55,573 nucleotides of DNA from positions 1-55,573 of the forward strand of contig JAPPHZ010000047.1 in the NCBI GenBank assembly GCA_028820935.1, in the 5' to 3' direction. The translations under genes and the position numbers were made by a program. This DNA is from a bacterium. GTDB taxonomy: Bacteria > Actinomycetota > Acidimicrobiia > Spongiisociales > Spongiisociaceae. The notes under the pieces were generated by a model. The model ran no database searches. It was not told the origin of the DNA and saw only the letters and a list, made by a program, of their open reading frames with translations. The stretch's first letter is position 1; each line of letters begins with the position of its first letter. Positions 44,876 through 54,275 of the stretch are shown piece after piece.

Positions 44876-45505
44876 ATGAAATCTGATAGTTTTTCCGTAG
44901 ATGGCGAGCGGGTTTTGGAGTCCTTGGGTGATAAAGTGCTCGCTGCGTGGGCATCAGCGGTAGCGAAAACAGCCGATGATCTCGCCGAATACAGGTCCGC
45001 CCTGCCTTCCCAAGCGGCCGCCAACGGCCCTCGAGGACTGTCCAACCTCCTCCACGACTGGTTGTGGCATCACCTCAGAGCCGAAACCGACGACTTGGAA
45101 GAGGTCTCCATCTACGAAAAAGGCCCCATCCGGGAACTGGTCGTCCACGACCGGTTTCGTATCAGGGTCAAACGGCACCACGGCACCGGTGCCGTCGCAA
45201 GCTACCCGACCACCGAAGCCCTCCGGTTCTACGGGCAGCACCCACCGGCGGGACAGTTCGTGTTGTTTGACGACCTCCCCGAGACGGTCAACCTGGTGTT
45301 CGGCTACATCTGGCACCGCGACATCGGAGAGATAGGCGCGGCTACGGTGTCCTATCCGACGAGCAGAAGCAAACCTCTATGGCTTCGGGAAATCACACCG
45401 GACACGCCTTCGGGTGTAATCGTGCCGTCCCGACCGGACGCTCCTGTCCCCACCGTTCGACCCTTGGAAACCAACATCGACAAACGGAAGGATTCGGAGA
45501 CATGA
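44876..45505 (+). CDS. Hypothetical protein paired with an XRE-ImmA regulator
   Basis: 209 residues from ATG 44876, set by the -10 box 7 bp upstream; the longer open frame is a shadow. The N-terminal half is helical with WHHLRAETDDLEEVSIYEKG, followed by beta-rich sequence (RELVVHDRFRIRVKRHHG) and a short Trp-containing domain. No membrane helix, no recognised family. It overlaps the next gene by ATGA. Two-gene units of this form are often toxin or effector plus HTH-ImmA regulator, so this may be the effector; unproven. Confidence 0.7.
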   Translation: MKSDSFSVDGERVLESLGDKVLAAWASAVAKTADDLAEYRSALPSQAAANGPRGLSNLLHDWLWHHLRAETDDLEEVSIYEKGPIRELVVHDRFRIRVKRHHGTGAVASYPTTEALRFYGQHPPAGQFVLFDDLPETVNLVFGYIWHRDIGEIGAATVSYPTSRSKPLWLREITPDTPSGVIVPSRPDAPVPTVRPLETNIDKRKDSET

Positions 45506-46578
45506 GCCGACTGGGAGAAGCCATCCACACCGCAAGAATCGCCGCCGGGTTAACCCAGGCGCAGTTGGCCGACCAAGCAGAAATAACCCAAGCGGCGCTG
45601 TCAAGATACGAAAACGGGTTACGGGACCCGGACTCGGAGACCCTTGAACAGTTGGCTTCGGCTGTCGGGGTAAACAGTCGCCTTCTTACCAACATGTCCC
45701 AAATCGCCGGTTCCATAGCCACAGAAGCGCACATGCGTCGACGGGCTACCGCCCCGGTACGAGTGTGGAGACGCCTCGAAGCGGGCATCAATGTCCTCCG
45801 AGCGCAGATGCGGCTCATTCTCTCCATAGTGGACTACCAGGCACCGAACAACATGCCCTCTCTTGATCCGGTTGAGTACCCGCCCCACGAAGCAGCTCGT
45901 CTGGTGAGAGCCCAATGGCGCATGCCTCAGGGACCAGTCCGGGACCTGACCGCGTGGATGGAATCAGCAGGTTGCCTGATTATCGAACGCGACTTCGGCA
46001 CTCCTCGCGTGGATGGCCTTTCCCAGTGGATCGATGACCATCCGATCATCATGATCAACTCCCGAGTGCCAACCGATAGGAAACGGCTTACGTTGGCGCA
46101 CGAACTGGGCCACATAGTTATGCACTCAGAACCAATTCATCTATCCAAGCTGAGCGAAGAAGAGGCCATGCGGTTCGCTGCAGAGTTTCTCATGCCCGCC
46201 CATCTGATACGCCCTGAACTCAGGCGACGCTCCCTAGGTCACTTCGCCAACCTAAAACGCAAGTGGATGGTTTCCATAGCCGCGCTGATCGAGCGAGCCT
46301 ACAACCTTGGCACGATCACCCAGACGAACAGAACCTCTCTCTATAAGGCGCTCAGCGCCAGGGGATGGCGGAAACAGGAGCCGCTGAGTGAACAATTGCC
46401 GCCCGAAACCCCCTCAACTCCGGCATCGATCGTCAACGCCCTTGCAGAACTGTCCTACCACCCACAACAAGTCGCTGCCCTTGGCGGGTTCGCTGATGTG
46501 GACCGCGCAGCTGCGGTGTTACCGCTATCGCGCCGAAGGCTCCGCATAGTACAAGACAGTGGGAGCCACCGAAAGTGA
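45502..46578 (+). CDS. XRE helix-turn-helix - ImmA/IrrE metallopeptidase fusion
   Basis: 358 residues. An N-terminal XRE-type HTH (GEAIHTARIAAGLTQAQLAD, then AALSRYENG; about 4-60) is joined to an ImmA/IrrE zincin domain with HELGH at 200-204 and a downstream Glu in RFAAEFLMP. Such proteins repress their own operon and are thought to relieve repression by proteolysis after a stress signal. ATG 45502 overlaps the upstream stop. The last 60 or so residues are Pro-rich and of unknown use. Confidence 0.87.
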   Translation: MSRLGEAIHTARIAAGLTQAQLADQAEITQAALSRYENGLRDPDSETLEQLASAVGVNSRLLTNMSQIAGSIATEAHMRRRATAPVRVWRRLEAGINVLRAQMRLILSIVDYQAPNNMPSLDPVEYPPHEAARLVRAQWRMPQGPVRDLTAWMESAGCLIIERDFGTPRVDGLSQWIDDHPIIMINSRVPTDRKRLTLAHELGHIVMHSEPIHLSKLSEEEAMRFAAEFLMPAHLIRPELRRRSLGHFANLKRKWMVSIAALIERAYNLGTITQTNRTSLYKALSARGWRKQEPLSEQLPPETPSTPASIVNALAELSYHPQQVAALGGFADVDRAAAVLPLSRRRLRIVQDSGSHRK

Positions 46579-46669
46579 ACAGGTTGTCCGTCTTTGGGAT
46601 GAGGGGCGTAGACCTTTGTTCCCGCGCCACAACGGCGTGCAACCATTTCGAGAAAGGAGGTGAATGACT

Positions 46670-46768
46670 ATGGGAGCTATCCGCAGAGAATGTAGCCGCT
46701 TGGTCGCCTGGGCACTGCAACTCCTGGGGCTGTACTTGGCACTACAGGTACTTCAGTGGCTGATATAG
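46670..46768 (+). CDS. 32-residue membrane peptide
   Basis: A perfect AAAGGAGG (46653-46660) lies nine bases before ATG 46670 (a second in-frame ATG is at 46664). The product has a basic start (MGAIRRECSR) and one hydrophobic helix rich in Leu (LVAWALQLLGLYLALQVLQW). Size and layout resemble type I toxin peptides or small membrane regulators. No antisense RNA promoter was identified, so the toxin reading is speculative. Confidence 0.5.
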   Translation: MGAIRRECSRLVAWALQLLGLYLALQVLQWLI

Positions 46769-46825
46769 AAGCATTGGCACTAGCGGGATTGATGGATCTC
46801 GCGTTCACTACGAAAGGAACATGAC

Positions 46826-47050
46826 ATGAGCAAGCCTCCAGTGCGCACCGTCCCTCACGACAAGGGCTGGGCTAACAGGCGAGACGGATCCTCCCGGGTC
46901 AGCAAGGTGTTTTCTACAAAGGCAGCCGCCCAAGCAGCCGGCAGGAAGACCGCCAAGCGGGAAAAGACCGAGCACATAATCCACAATAAAGACGGCCGGA
47001 TCGGCAGTCGTAACAGCTACGGGAGAGGCCCGTATCCACCGAAGGGGTAG
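46826..47050 (+). CDS. DUF2188-family small protein
   Basis: 74 residues starting MSKPPVRTVPHDKGWANRRDG, with the VFSTKAAAQAAGRKTAKREK middle and the GRIGSRNSYGRGPYPPKG end diagnostic of DUF2188. These are small, basic, widespread proteins of unknown function, often in phage and mobile DNA. It lies 18 bp upstream of the HEPN gene in the same direction, so the two may be cotranscribed. Confidence 0.85.
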   Translation: MSKPPVRTVPHDKGWANRRDGSSRVSKVFSTKAAAQAAGRKTAKREKTEHIIHNKDGRIGSRNSYGRGPYPPKG

Positions 47051-47068
47051 CACCAAGGGAAGTGATCG

Positions 47069-48757
47069 GTGGTCACTGACATAACCAACGAGCAAATCGC
47101 TGAGGCTCTTTCGGTTGCTTGCGAAGCTGCCCGGGAAGGGGACCTACAAGACCTTGACACGGTGGCCCGCAATCTGGAACTGTCGGACGAAGGCATCTTG
47201 GAAGCGTTGCGAGCAGGTCTCGATTACATGCTGGAGCTTGACGGCCAGAGGGAAGGATGGGGGGTCTTTACCCCATTGTGCGAGATTGGCAACAAGGTGT
47301 ACCCGGCTCCCATTTCTCGTGTTTCGCCGTCTTGGCTTCCGATCTGGGTGAGGGCTTTCTCTTGTGCCCCCTATTCGTTCGTCCAGGCGAGGTTCGCTGA
47401 TTTGCTGTGGGAAGCCAAGTACGGGGAAGAGAGATACAAGTGGGGACGGCGAGCAGCAGATGCCTATTTGCTGGCCTTGGACGAGCCTTTTGGCGAGGAG
47501 GTCGACCTGGCAGAGGGGGCCTGCAGAGCACTTTCCCTCACTAGGCAACTAGGAGACAAAACGCGGCAGTCCTCGGCTATCGCAGCCTTGCGGGACCTGG
47601 TGCGGAGAGACATCGACAATGCCGACATTTCATCTGGAGTCACCCTCCGGTCCCTGTCTGCGCTTGTTGATCTGCGAAAGGAGCACCGTCCAGATGGTCT
47701 CGGGAACCTCATTGACGCTGTTCTTCAGCACGAACAGCCCTATTACGTCCGACTCGGTGGCCTGAGAATGAAGTCGAAGTTGGCCGAGACTCAGGAAGAG
47801 CAACGGACCCTGTGGGAAGCACAAGTGAACGCCCATGCCGATGAAGGGCGGCTAAAAGAGGGATTGGCCCGGTACAAGCACTTTCAGGACGCAATCCAGC
47901 TAGCCGAGAGACACGGCTTGAAGGATCTAGCCAACCAATTGCAACAAGAGGCGGGTCCCTTGAGCGAGGACGCTTTCGAACGCGTGGAAACGCAGGTTGA
48001 GATTCCAGCATCCGATATGGACGCGTATATCGGGGCCTTTGTTGGCGATGACAGCCTGTGGGATGCACTCGGACGGTTCGGATTGCAGATACCCAGCGGG
48101 GACCCAGAGGAAAACCGGGCCTCCGCACAGGAGAATTTCTCAATGCGTTCCCTGTTTACCAACCTGATAACGGGCGAACACGGGGAGCTGATCAAACAGG
48201 TCCAAACACGTGAGGAATTCGAGGAGTACCAGGTCGTTTGGACCGAGGCTTACAACATAAACTTTTTCGCTGCCACCGCGGTTCTCATCCTGAAAGCGAT
48301 CAGGCAAAGATACGGACCGCTGGGTGCTAGTGCCAAGGTTTTCGAATCCGATCTCGTAGACGAGACCCAGGCGGAATGGATTGCCTTGGCGGTTCAACAC
48401 TATGAGGCAGGGGACTACCGGTCATGCGTCTCGATTCTGGCCCTCCGACTGGAGAACGCCATTCGTGGCCTTGCCGGAAAGCTTGGCATACCCATTCTGA
48501 GGGATTCGAGAGGAGGCCAGAGAGTAGGTGGGGTAAAGGATCTGGGTGGAGTGTTGTCGGAACTGGAGGGCCGGATGCACGAAGGGGTGCGGCGTTATTG
48601 GCGAACACTGCTGGTTGAGTCTCTTGGCTTGAACCTGCGGGACAGAGTGGCTCATGGACTCATAGACGATCCTACCTCTCAGGAAGCAGCGATCCTGATT
48701 CACGCGGCGTGCCAACTGCGGATTCTGTCCATCAAGGAGTCATCAGAAGAGACCTAG
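47069..48757 (+). CDS. Large helical protein with C-terminal DUF4209/HEPN-like domain
   Basis: 562 residues from GTG 47069 (AAGGGAAG upstream). Almost wholly helical, with a TPR-like middle (LYGEERYKWGRRAADAYLLAL-type pattern and repeated Ala/Leu/Glu helices). The C-terminus ends with NLRDRVAHGLIDD, an R-x4-H motif (R524, H529) typical of HEPN domains and close to the LRN-AHG signature of DUF4209. HEPN proteins are often RNases in abortive-infection and toxin systems. That suggests a defence role here, supported by the surrounding genes but not by any known complete match. Confidence 0.7.
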   Translation: MVTDITNEQIAEALSVACEAAREGDLQDLDTVARNLELSDEGILEALRAGLDYMLELDGQREGWGVFTPLCEIGNKVYPAPISRVSPSWLPIWVRAFSCAPYSFVQARFADLLWEAKYGEERYKWGRRAADAYLLALDEPFGEEVDLAEGACRALSLTRQLGDKTRQSSAIAALRDLVRRDIDNADISSGVTLRSLSALVDLRKEHRPDGLGNLIDAVLQHEQPYYVRLGGLRMKSKLAETQEEQRTLWEAQVNAHADEGRLKEGLARYKHFQDAIQLAERHGLKDLANQLQQEAGPLSEDAFERVETQVEIPASDMDAYIGAFVGDDSLWDALGRFGLQIPSGDPEENRASAQENFSMRSLFTNLITGEHGELIKQVQTREEFEEYQVVWTEAYNINFFAATAVLILKAIRQRYGPLGASAKVFESDLVDETQAEWIALAVQHYEAGDYRSCVSILALRLENAIRGLAGKLGIPILRDSRGGQRVGGVKDLGGVLSELEGRMHEGVRRYWRTLLVESLGLNLRDRVAHGLIDDPTSQEAAILIHAACQLRILSIKESSEET

Positions 48758-49150
48758 GCAAGCGGTGTTGGACACCGACCCCTTCATGGGATGTTTAAAA
48801 ATGTGGGTGTCTCCCCATTAGGGTGTGATGTCCACCCCGACCTCCCTGCTAAGGCCCACCTCAGGGAAGGTGGCAGAGTTCTCTTTATAAGATGGGATAC
48901 GTCATGTTTCATGGTGGCGTGGCTGGACGGAACGGAGGCATCGAAAGTGCCATCGATGAGGCCCTCGGGTTCGAGGACTCCGCTACCGCAGCGATGTCGG
49001 ACACCGCACGGGTCCCTGCCGAGTAGGACCAGACCCGCCACGTTCTTGTGTCTCCTGGTGGGGGATCTCGACGAGCCAACAACCGCTCCCAGCCTACCCG
49101 GGCGGCCATGATTATTAGCCGAGCACCAAGAAAGGGACGAGAGGTGTAGA
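48758..49150. other. Intergenic region with one possible short ORF
   Basis: A hairpin with arms CCACCT and AGGTGG (about 48857-48873) could end the HEPN transcript. A 44-codon frame from ATG 48892 to TAG 49024-49026 (MGYVMFHGGVAGRNGGIESA...) has a plausible composition, but no ribosome site, so it is not called as a gene. TATAAG just before it may be a -10 box. Confidence 0.35.
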
Positions 49151-50110
49151 GTGGTCGAATGGTTTGATCTGAACGCTCGCCACCAGGCGGCGTTCGTTTG
49201 GGGTTCGATAGCACTGCTGATCCTGGGTGTGAAGTTCCCCGACATTAGAAACTCGGTCCGGGGTCTGCTAATGGCTTTCTTCAAGCCTGTCATATTCCTC
49301 AGTGTTATGGGACTGTTCTTGACTACCGCAGTCGTCTCAGCGGCTGGATTCAGTGTTGGAAGGGGCTTGGGGGCCTTCGACATCGCGCCTGTTTTCACGT
49401 CGATCGTCTGGTCCTGCACTTCCGGTGTCTCCCTCATGGCAGCCAAGCTTGTCCCCGGCAAAAGAACGGGTAGCGTTCAACGAGCATTGACAAAGACCCT
49501 CGCTCCGGCAGCGATCCTCTCGATCCTCCTGAATTTCGCGGTGATGGGTATCTGGTGGGAGATCGGCACCTTCCCCTTTGTGACAGCGTTCGGCATCGTG
49601 GCGGTCTGGGCGTCCCTGCGGGAAGAATTCGCAGGCGCTGCTCGCTTGTCCAACGCCGTTCTTGCGGTCTGGGGACTAGTGATGCTCTTGCGCACCGTCC
49701 ATTCGCTAATAGGGGATCGGGATGCTTGGATCGCCCTGGTGGAATCAATCTCGTATCCAGTTTGGCTGACAGTGGGGGCGATTCCGTATGTGTACCTTGT
49801 AGCCCAATATGACAAGCTGCGATTCGTTCTTGGCCGCAAAACGAGACAAATCACGGCTGCAGAATTTGGAGACCGGTGGCCGCTAACCGTGGATACAGCC
49901 AAACTCTGCTGCAGACACAGCGCAGTTTGGGTGGAGGTCAGCAGGAAGAAATACTGCCTCAATGGCACTTCGATAGGCCTACTGCAACGCTATGGGTTCA
50001 CAACACACGAACTTGAGGACATCTGGAAGCCCCATCCCGAGTTCGAAGGCCTGAAGGTGAGCACTTTTCCCCTGATCCAGGACGGATTGAAGCTGGAAAT
50101 GACGGACTGA
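49151..50110 (+). CDS. Polytopic membrane protein of unknown function
   Basis: 319 residues from GTG 49151, with GAGAGG upstream. Six or seven hydrophobic helices fill residues 12-225 (for example FVWGSIALLILGV, FFKPVIFLSVMGLFL and YPVWLTVGAIPYVYLVAQY), followed by a cytoplasmic tail of about 95 residues with paired Cys (KLCCRHSAVWVEV). No transporter motif. Its place between the HEPN gene and the three-gene operon would suit a membrane effector of a defence module, but it could equally be unrelated. Confidence 0.65.
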   Translation: MVEWFDLNARHQAAFVWGSIALLILGVKFPDIRNSVRGLLMAFFKPVIFLSVMGLFLTTAVVSAAGFSVGRGLGAFDIAPVFTSIVWSCTSGVSLMAAKLVPGKRTGSVQRALTKTLAPAAILSILLNFAVMGIWWEIGTFPFVTAFGIVAVWASLREEFAGAARLSNAVLAVWGLVMLLRTVHSLIGDRDAWIALVESISYPVWLTVGAIPYVYLVAQYDKLRFVLGRKTRQITAAEFGDRWPLTVDTAKLCCRHSAVWVEVSRKKYCLNGTSIGLLQRYGFTTHELEDIWKPHPEFEGLKVSTFPLIQDGLKLEMTD

Positions 50111-50274
50111 AGATACGCGTCCTCTATGAGTCCTACCGGGCGCGAACGGCAGCGTCTCTTGCACGCAGACGGGAATCTATTACCTCTTGCAAGGGTGTCT
50201 GTCACATTCCGCAGCAGGGCCGGGAGGTTTGTTAGGCGATCAGGGAAAGGGCGGGGAGCGATGGAGCATTACTG

Positions 50275-51798
50275 TTATCGGCTGAAATCGCTGGGGCGAG
50301 GGAAGCCCGCCCGAATGATGATGATGCCAACCATTGAAGGGAATGGTGGGTGTGGTCCGGTTGCTATCTCGGGGTATTCCCATTTGATCTCGTTGCCCAT
50401 CACGCCCGCGGGTGCCCGTTTTTCAGAGGTATCAAGAACGGCGAGCAGGGAGACCTGTGAATCGCCGGCTGATGCGTACTGGGTCGGTTGTCTGACGAAT
50501 CTACGGGCGGCATCTTCAAGGGAAATTGCCTTTTTGTCCACTTTCAACTCGAGTGGGATCCTGCCAAGAAGCGGGTCGGTTATTCCCCCTGCCCGCATGG
50601 CGTGACCCTCGAGTCGGGCACCGATGGTCGGGTCCGCCCGTAGAAAGAAGCTCAGGTTGCGTTGGAACCAGTCCTCATCAATGTCGGCCTCTGCGTCAAG
50701 ACGTTCATCAAGAAGTGTGTGACCGAATCGCAAGACACCCTCTATTAGCAATCGCACATCCCGCTTGTCTTCTCTGCTCAGGTCCGGGAGGGCGTTGGCT
50801 AGTTCACTCATCCTCTGTTGAACGGCTCTTGCCGTGGTTGGCATGTTGAGAGGTGTCGCCGTTCCGGGATCGAAGGTGACCAGTTCGAGGGTGGTGTTAC
50901 CAGCGATGCGGGCTGGGATTCGTTGGTCGCCGCGTAGAAGGGTCGCACTTGCGGTCAGTCCCAACGGCGGGTCCGACGATGGTCTTTCTCCTCCGATGCG
51001 TATTTCAAGGGGCTGCCGAAGCTCCTCTTTGGTGAAGGTCAAATCGGAGGCGTAGAGATAGTCTCTGGGGAAGACCGAAATGAATTTCACCTCCAAGTGA
51101 TCAGTGTCTTCTGGCCATGGGTCGATGCGGACTTCCGCTTCGAACCGGTGCATAGCTCCGGGTTGGAGGGCTGTTGGCCGCATCACAGGTTCTCCTTGGA
51201 ACCGGATGACGATTACCAGGGTGGGTTTCTCCTCGGGAGGATCGTCGCCGGTTCGGTTTCCCGATGCCTGTTGAGGGGGCTTGAACAGCGGAGTGACTCT
51301 CGGAGGCATGGGCACTCGGGACAGGTTGGCGGCAACCACCTGAGGGGTGCTGGGGTCGGTCAGCTTGGCTAGGTGTCGAGTTGCTGTAGTGAGCGGTTCG
51401 GGCCATGTTGGATGGGATCGGTTTGCGACCGCGGAGGCTCGGATCCGGGCGGCGTTTGCATGAAGAGAGGTTTCGGGTTCTGCGTTCCACTGAGCTTGGA
51501 GCCACCGAACAGCATGTACCAGGGTTTCTATGAGTTCGCAATAAGCCCACAGCACATCGCCGGTCGAAGCCGATGGGACTGTTTCTTGGTAGGCAAGCAG
51601 GGCTTGTTCCAGGTTGTCGGCGTCCGTAGAACCACCTGCGATCGCATCAAGGGCATCAACTAGGGCACTCTTGGCGGTCACTGTGATCGCGAGGTCAGGA
51701 CCGGTTGACCCTCGTTGTGATGCCGGGTGCCTTTGTGTAAGAGCCCGGCCCATCTCAGCGGCAGCGTCGGGGGAAGGGTCTATTCGTCTTCGCTGCAT
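50275..51798 (-). CDS. Protein with C-terminal PD-(D/E)XK-nuclease-like domain
   Basis: 507 residues from ATG 51798, which overlaps the end of the preceding gene by 19 bp; the longer frame upstream is a shadow. The N-terminal half is helical, the middle is beta-rich (about 200-330). Near the C-terminus a nuclease-like pattern appears: D408 in TDPLLGR, then E417-x-K419 in PLELK, then a helix with QPTQY. This order fits the restriction-endonuclease fold. Third gene of a tightly overlapping operon, so it is the likely nucleic-acid-cutting effector. Family unknown to me; the active-site reading is by eye. Confidence 0.68.
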   Translation of the reverse strand: MQRRRIDPSPDAAAEMGRALTQRHPASQRGSTGPDLAITVTAKSALVDALDAIAGGSTDADNLEQALLAYQETVPSASTGDVLWAYCELIETLVHAVRWLQAQWNAEPETSLHANAARIRASAVANRSHPTWPEPLTTATRHLAKLTDPSTPQVVAANLSRVPMPPRVTPLFKPPQQASGNRTGDDPPEEKPTLVIVIRFQGEPVMRPTALQPGAMHRFEAEVRIDPWPEDTDHLEVKFISVFPRDYLYASDLTFTKEELRQPLEIRIGGERPSSDPPLGLTASATLLRGDQRIPARIAGNTTLELVTFDPGTATPLNMPTTARAVQQRMSELANALPDLSREDKRDVRLLIEGVLRFGHTLLDERLDAEADIDEDWFQRNLSFFLRADPTIGARLEGHAMRAGGITDPLLGRIPLELKVDKKAISLEDAARRFVRQPTQYASAGDSQVSLLAVLDTSEKRAPAGVMGNEIKWEYPEIATGPHPPFPSMVGIIIIRAGFPRPSDFSR

Positions 51799-54275
51799 AG
51801 TTCTTTCGCCTTGTCGACAAGATGAGAGCGGGATCTGGAGTCGCTGGCTGCTATGGCCACTTCGAGTTCGAACACACATTGACAAAGTGACAGTTGACGC
51901 CGGGTGAAGCGCTGTTCTATGGTGTCTGGCATTTCCTGTAGGGCGGACCGAACGATCTGTGTGCTTAGATCAGGTCGATGGATCTCAGCGAAGAAGTCGG
52001 CGGCTACCAGTGAGCGGTGCGGATCAGCTGGCCGGGTGGCGAAATCAGACCTCATGAGCGACTCGATCTGGTTTTCGGAGAGCCTCTTTTGAGCGAGTCG
52101 CACTAGCAGCCTGTCTCTCTTGTCCTCACTGCGATACTCACAATTGGGATCGTCGTCCGTTCGAAGTGCGTTGATAGCAGAAGGGACCCAATTGTCCTCT
52201 TGCATCAGCGAAGGGACCATGAGGAGCATTTCCCGTGCGCTGGCCGGTGGCATAGCGTCGATCACCAAGAGGGCCTTCTTTCGAACCGAAGCTAGGTGCT
52301 GCTGATAGTGGTTGGCTATTCGAAGCGCTCCCATGAGAGCGGACCGGACCAGCTTTTCGCGTTGTCGGTCCGATGCGTAAGAAAAAGCGATGACAACAAG
52401 ATTGAGGACCTCTCTATAGGACACCAGGTCTGCAGGTAGAACCTGGATGGCTCCGACAGCGGTCTCCACAACAATGAGGTATTGATCGGTAAGTCCTGCG
52501 GCTACGGCGGTGGCGAGAAGAGGAGGGATGCTCTCTGGTCGGAGCCCCCTCATAACCTGTCCAGCTGCTTCCATTCCGGCAGCACGTATTACCTGTTCAT
52601 CGCCGAGCATCGCTGTGTAGACAAGTGGCAAGGCTTTCCCGACGTGTTCGGACGACCGGGACACGAGCCGGCCGACCATCCGCACCACCTGGGCTCTGAC
52701 CAACGACGTCGTTTCCGTCTCTCGATAGACATCCTCACAAACGGTCAAGAAACCATCTGGATCATCTGAGGCTACCTTCACTATTGCCTCCGACAGACGG
52801 TGCACGAGGCTTCCGACCCTCGTCTGGTCTCCCATGAGTTCCAGCGCCCCGAAGTAATCCTCCGGTTCCACAGACTCGATGTCATCTCTTCTGGCCATCC
52901 AGACGAGCCACAGACCCAAGAGGCTCTCTAAAGATGGCAAGACTCTTGGAGATTTGCTTACCGCCCTCCCAACCAACTCGGCTGCCATGAATTGAAAGTC
53001 GTCGCGGAGGTCGGCACCTCTTACCATCGGCTCTTGCAGGGCTGAAATGACCCGCGAATACACCAATTGGACCGCATTTGCCGGGAGATTGTCTTCTTGC
53101 GAGTAGACGAACTGGGTGTAAATGTCAAGAAGGCGAGCACGGTAACTGGGGGTAGCGTGAACCCACCGAGCTTGAATTGCGGCCTCTGTTGCCGTGGGAT
53201 TATTCCTGAACACCTCGCTGACAGCCATAGACGTTTTACGTGCAGGATGATGCTCATCCCAGATGCCTTCATCGAACCGCAGGCCGTCCAAGAGAGCACT
53301 GAGGAGTCGGTCGCCAGCGGTTGGATCGGCGGAGAACAAGGCTTGCGCCGCAACGGCTCCTACCGCTCTGTTTCTTGACTCCCCATGTCGCAACAAAGAG
53401 GCGATCTTCGCCTCGACCACTTCAGGGGCTAGAGAGTGAAAACGGAGCAACGCACCCGGCTCGCCAGGCACATCTTCCAAAGGGAACCCTGAGGGGACCG
53501 CATGGAAAACCGCCACCTCGACCAAATCTTCTGCGACATCGTTGATCGTCGCATGTTCACTGAAATAGCCGCATCCTTCGGTGATAGCCCACCTGTCACG
53601 AACCGCCGTCAAACAAAGAAAACGCAACTCTGGAGGACTGGCCTGAGAGTCGAGTTCCAATAGCACCTCCACCAAAATCGGCAATTTCAACAACGGGGCG
53701 TCAATGTAAAACTGGTCCTTCAACTCGTCGGGAAAGGAATCGGGAGCGAGCCGTGCTGTGGTTCTCAACATCTCTGCTGCTTCCTCGTCGGAAGGATCGG
53801 TATCCAGCCTGTTGACAAGAGCCACCACTTCCTGAGCCGCCGCATCAAGAGAAGCACTTACTGCCTGGCGTTGAGAGATTCGTCGCTGTTGCTCCTGAGC
53901 AGCGACTCTGTCCTCTTCGGCCTGTGCAGCTTCCCGGCGTTCCCGATCGGCTATTAACCCCTCCGCCCAAGTTCCCAGGTTTGGGACACGCCCACCCGGC
54001 GACCGATGTTCACAGCCTCTGCAGTTGTCCTCGTAAAAGGCCAACGCAGAGCTGGCCAAACGCATAGCGCTCATCCCACCAGGATTCCTGGCGAAATCAC
54101 AGGCGAAACTCCCTCCCGACACTGGCAGACCCGTCGCCTGTTCGACCATGCCCACACCCCAGATGCCACGGTCTACTCGGATGTTCGTACACCATGCCTT
54201 ACCCATTGAAATGAACTTCTGATTCTCCCGACCCATCTCTATGGCGTCCTGAAACTCCTCTTCAATTCCAGGCAC
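51780..54275 (-). CDS. Large HEAT-like alpha-solenoid with N-terminal Cys motif
   Basis: 831 residues. The first 100 residues hold four cysteines (C29, C59 and the pair C85/C88 in NCRGCEHR) that could bind zinc or an iron-sulfur cluster. A charged coiled coil follows (about 105-150, RERREAAQAEEDRVAAQEQQ). From about 160 to 800 the protein is a run of helical repeats of HEAT/ARM type (VRAQVVRMVGRLVSRSSEHV, IRAAGMEAAGQVMRGLRPES), a scaffold for protein or nucleic-acid binding. No ATPase motif. It overlaps both neighbours (14 and 19 bp), so the three proteins are probably made in fixed ratio and may form one complex. Confidence 0.72.
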   Translation of the reverse strand: MPGIEEEFQDAIEMGRENQKFISMGKAWCTNIRVDRGIWGVGMVEQATGLPVSGGSFACDFARNPGGMSAMRLASSALAFYEDNCRGCEHRSPGGRVPNLGTWAEGLIADRERREAAQAEEDRVAAQEQQRRISQRQAVSASLDAAAQEVVALVNRLDTDPSDEEAAEMLRTTARLAPDSFPDELKDQFYIDAPLLKLPILVEVLLELDSQASPPELRFLCLTAVRDRWAITEGCGYFSEHATINDVAEDLVEVAVFHAVPSGFPLEDVPGEPGALLRFHSLAPEVVEAKIASLLRHGESRNRAVGAVAAQALFSADPTAGDRLLSALLDGLRFDEGIWDEHHPARKTSMAVSEVFRNNPTATEAAIQARWVHATPSYRARLLDIYTQFVYSQEDNLPANAVQLVYSRVISALQEPMVRGADLRDDFQFMAAELVGRAVSKSPRVLPSLESLLGLWLVWMARRDDIESVEPEDYFGALELMGDQTRVGSLVHRLSEAIVKVASDDPDGFLTVCEDVYRETETTSLVRAQVVRMVGRLVSRSSEHVGKALPLVYTAMLGDEQVIRAAGMEAAGQVMRGLRPESIPPLLATAVAAGLTDQYLIVVETAVGAIQVLPADLVSYREVLNLVVIAFSYASDRQREKLVRSALMGALRIANHYQQHLASVRKKALLVIDAMPPASAREMLLMVPSLMQEDNWVPSAINALRTDDDPNCEYRSEDKRDRLLVRLAQKRLSENQIESLMRSDFATRPADPHRSLVAADFFAEIHRPDLSTQIVRSALQEMPDTIEQRFTRRQLSLCQCVFELEVAIAASDSRSRSHLVDKAKELCSEDE

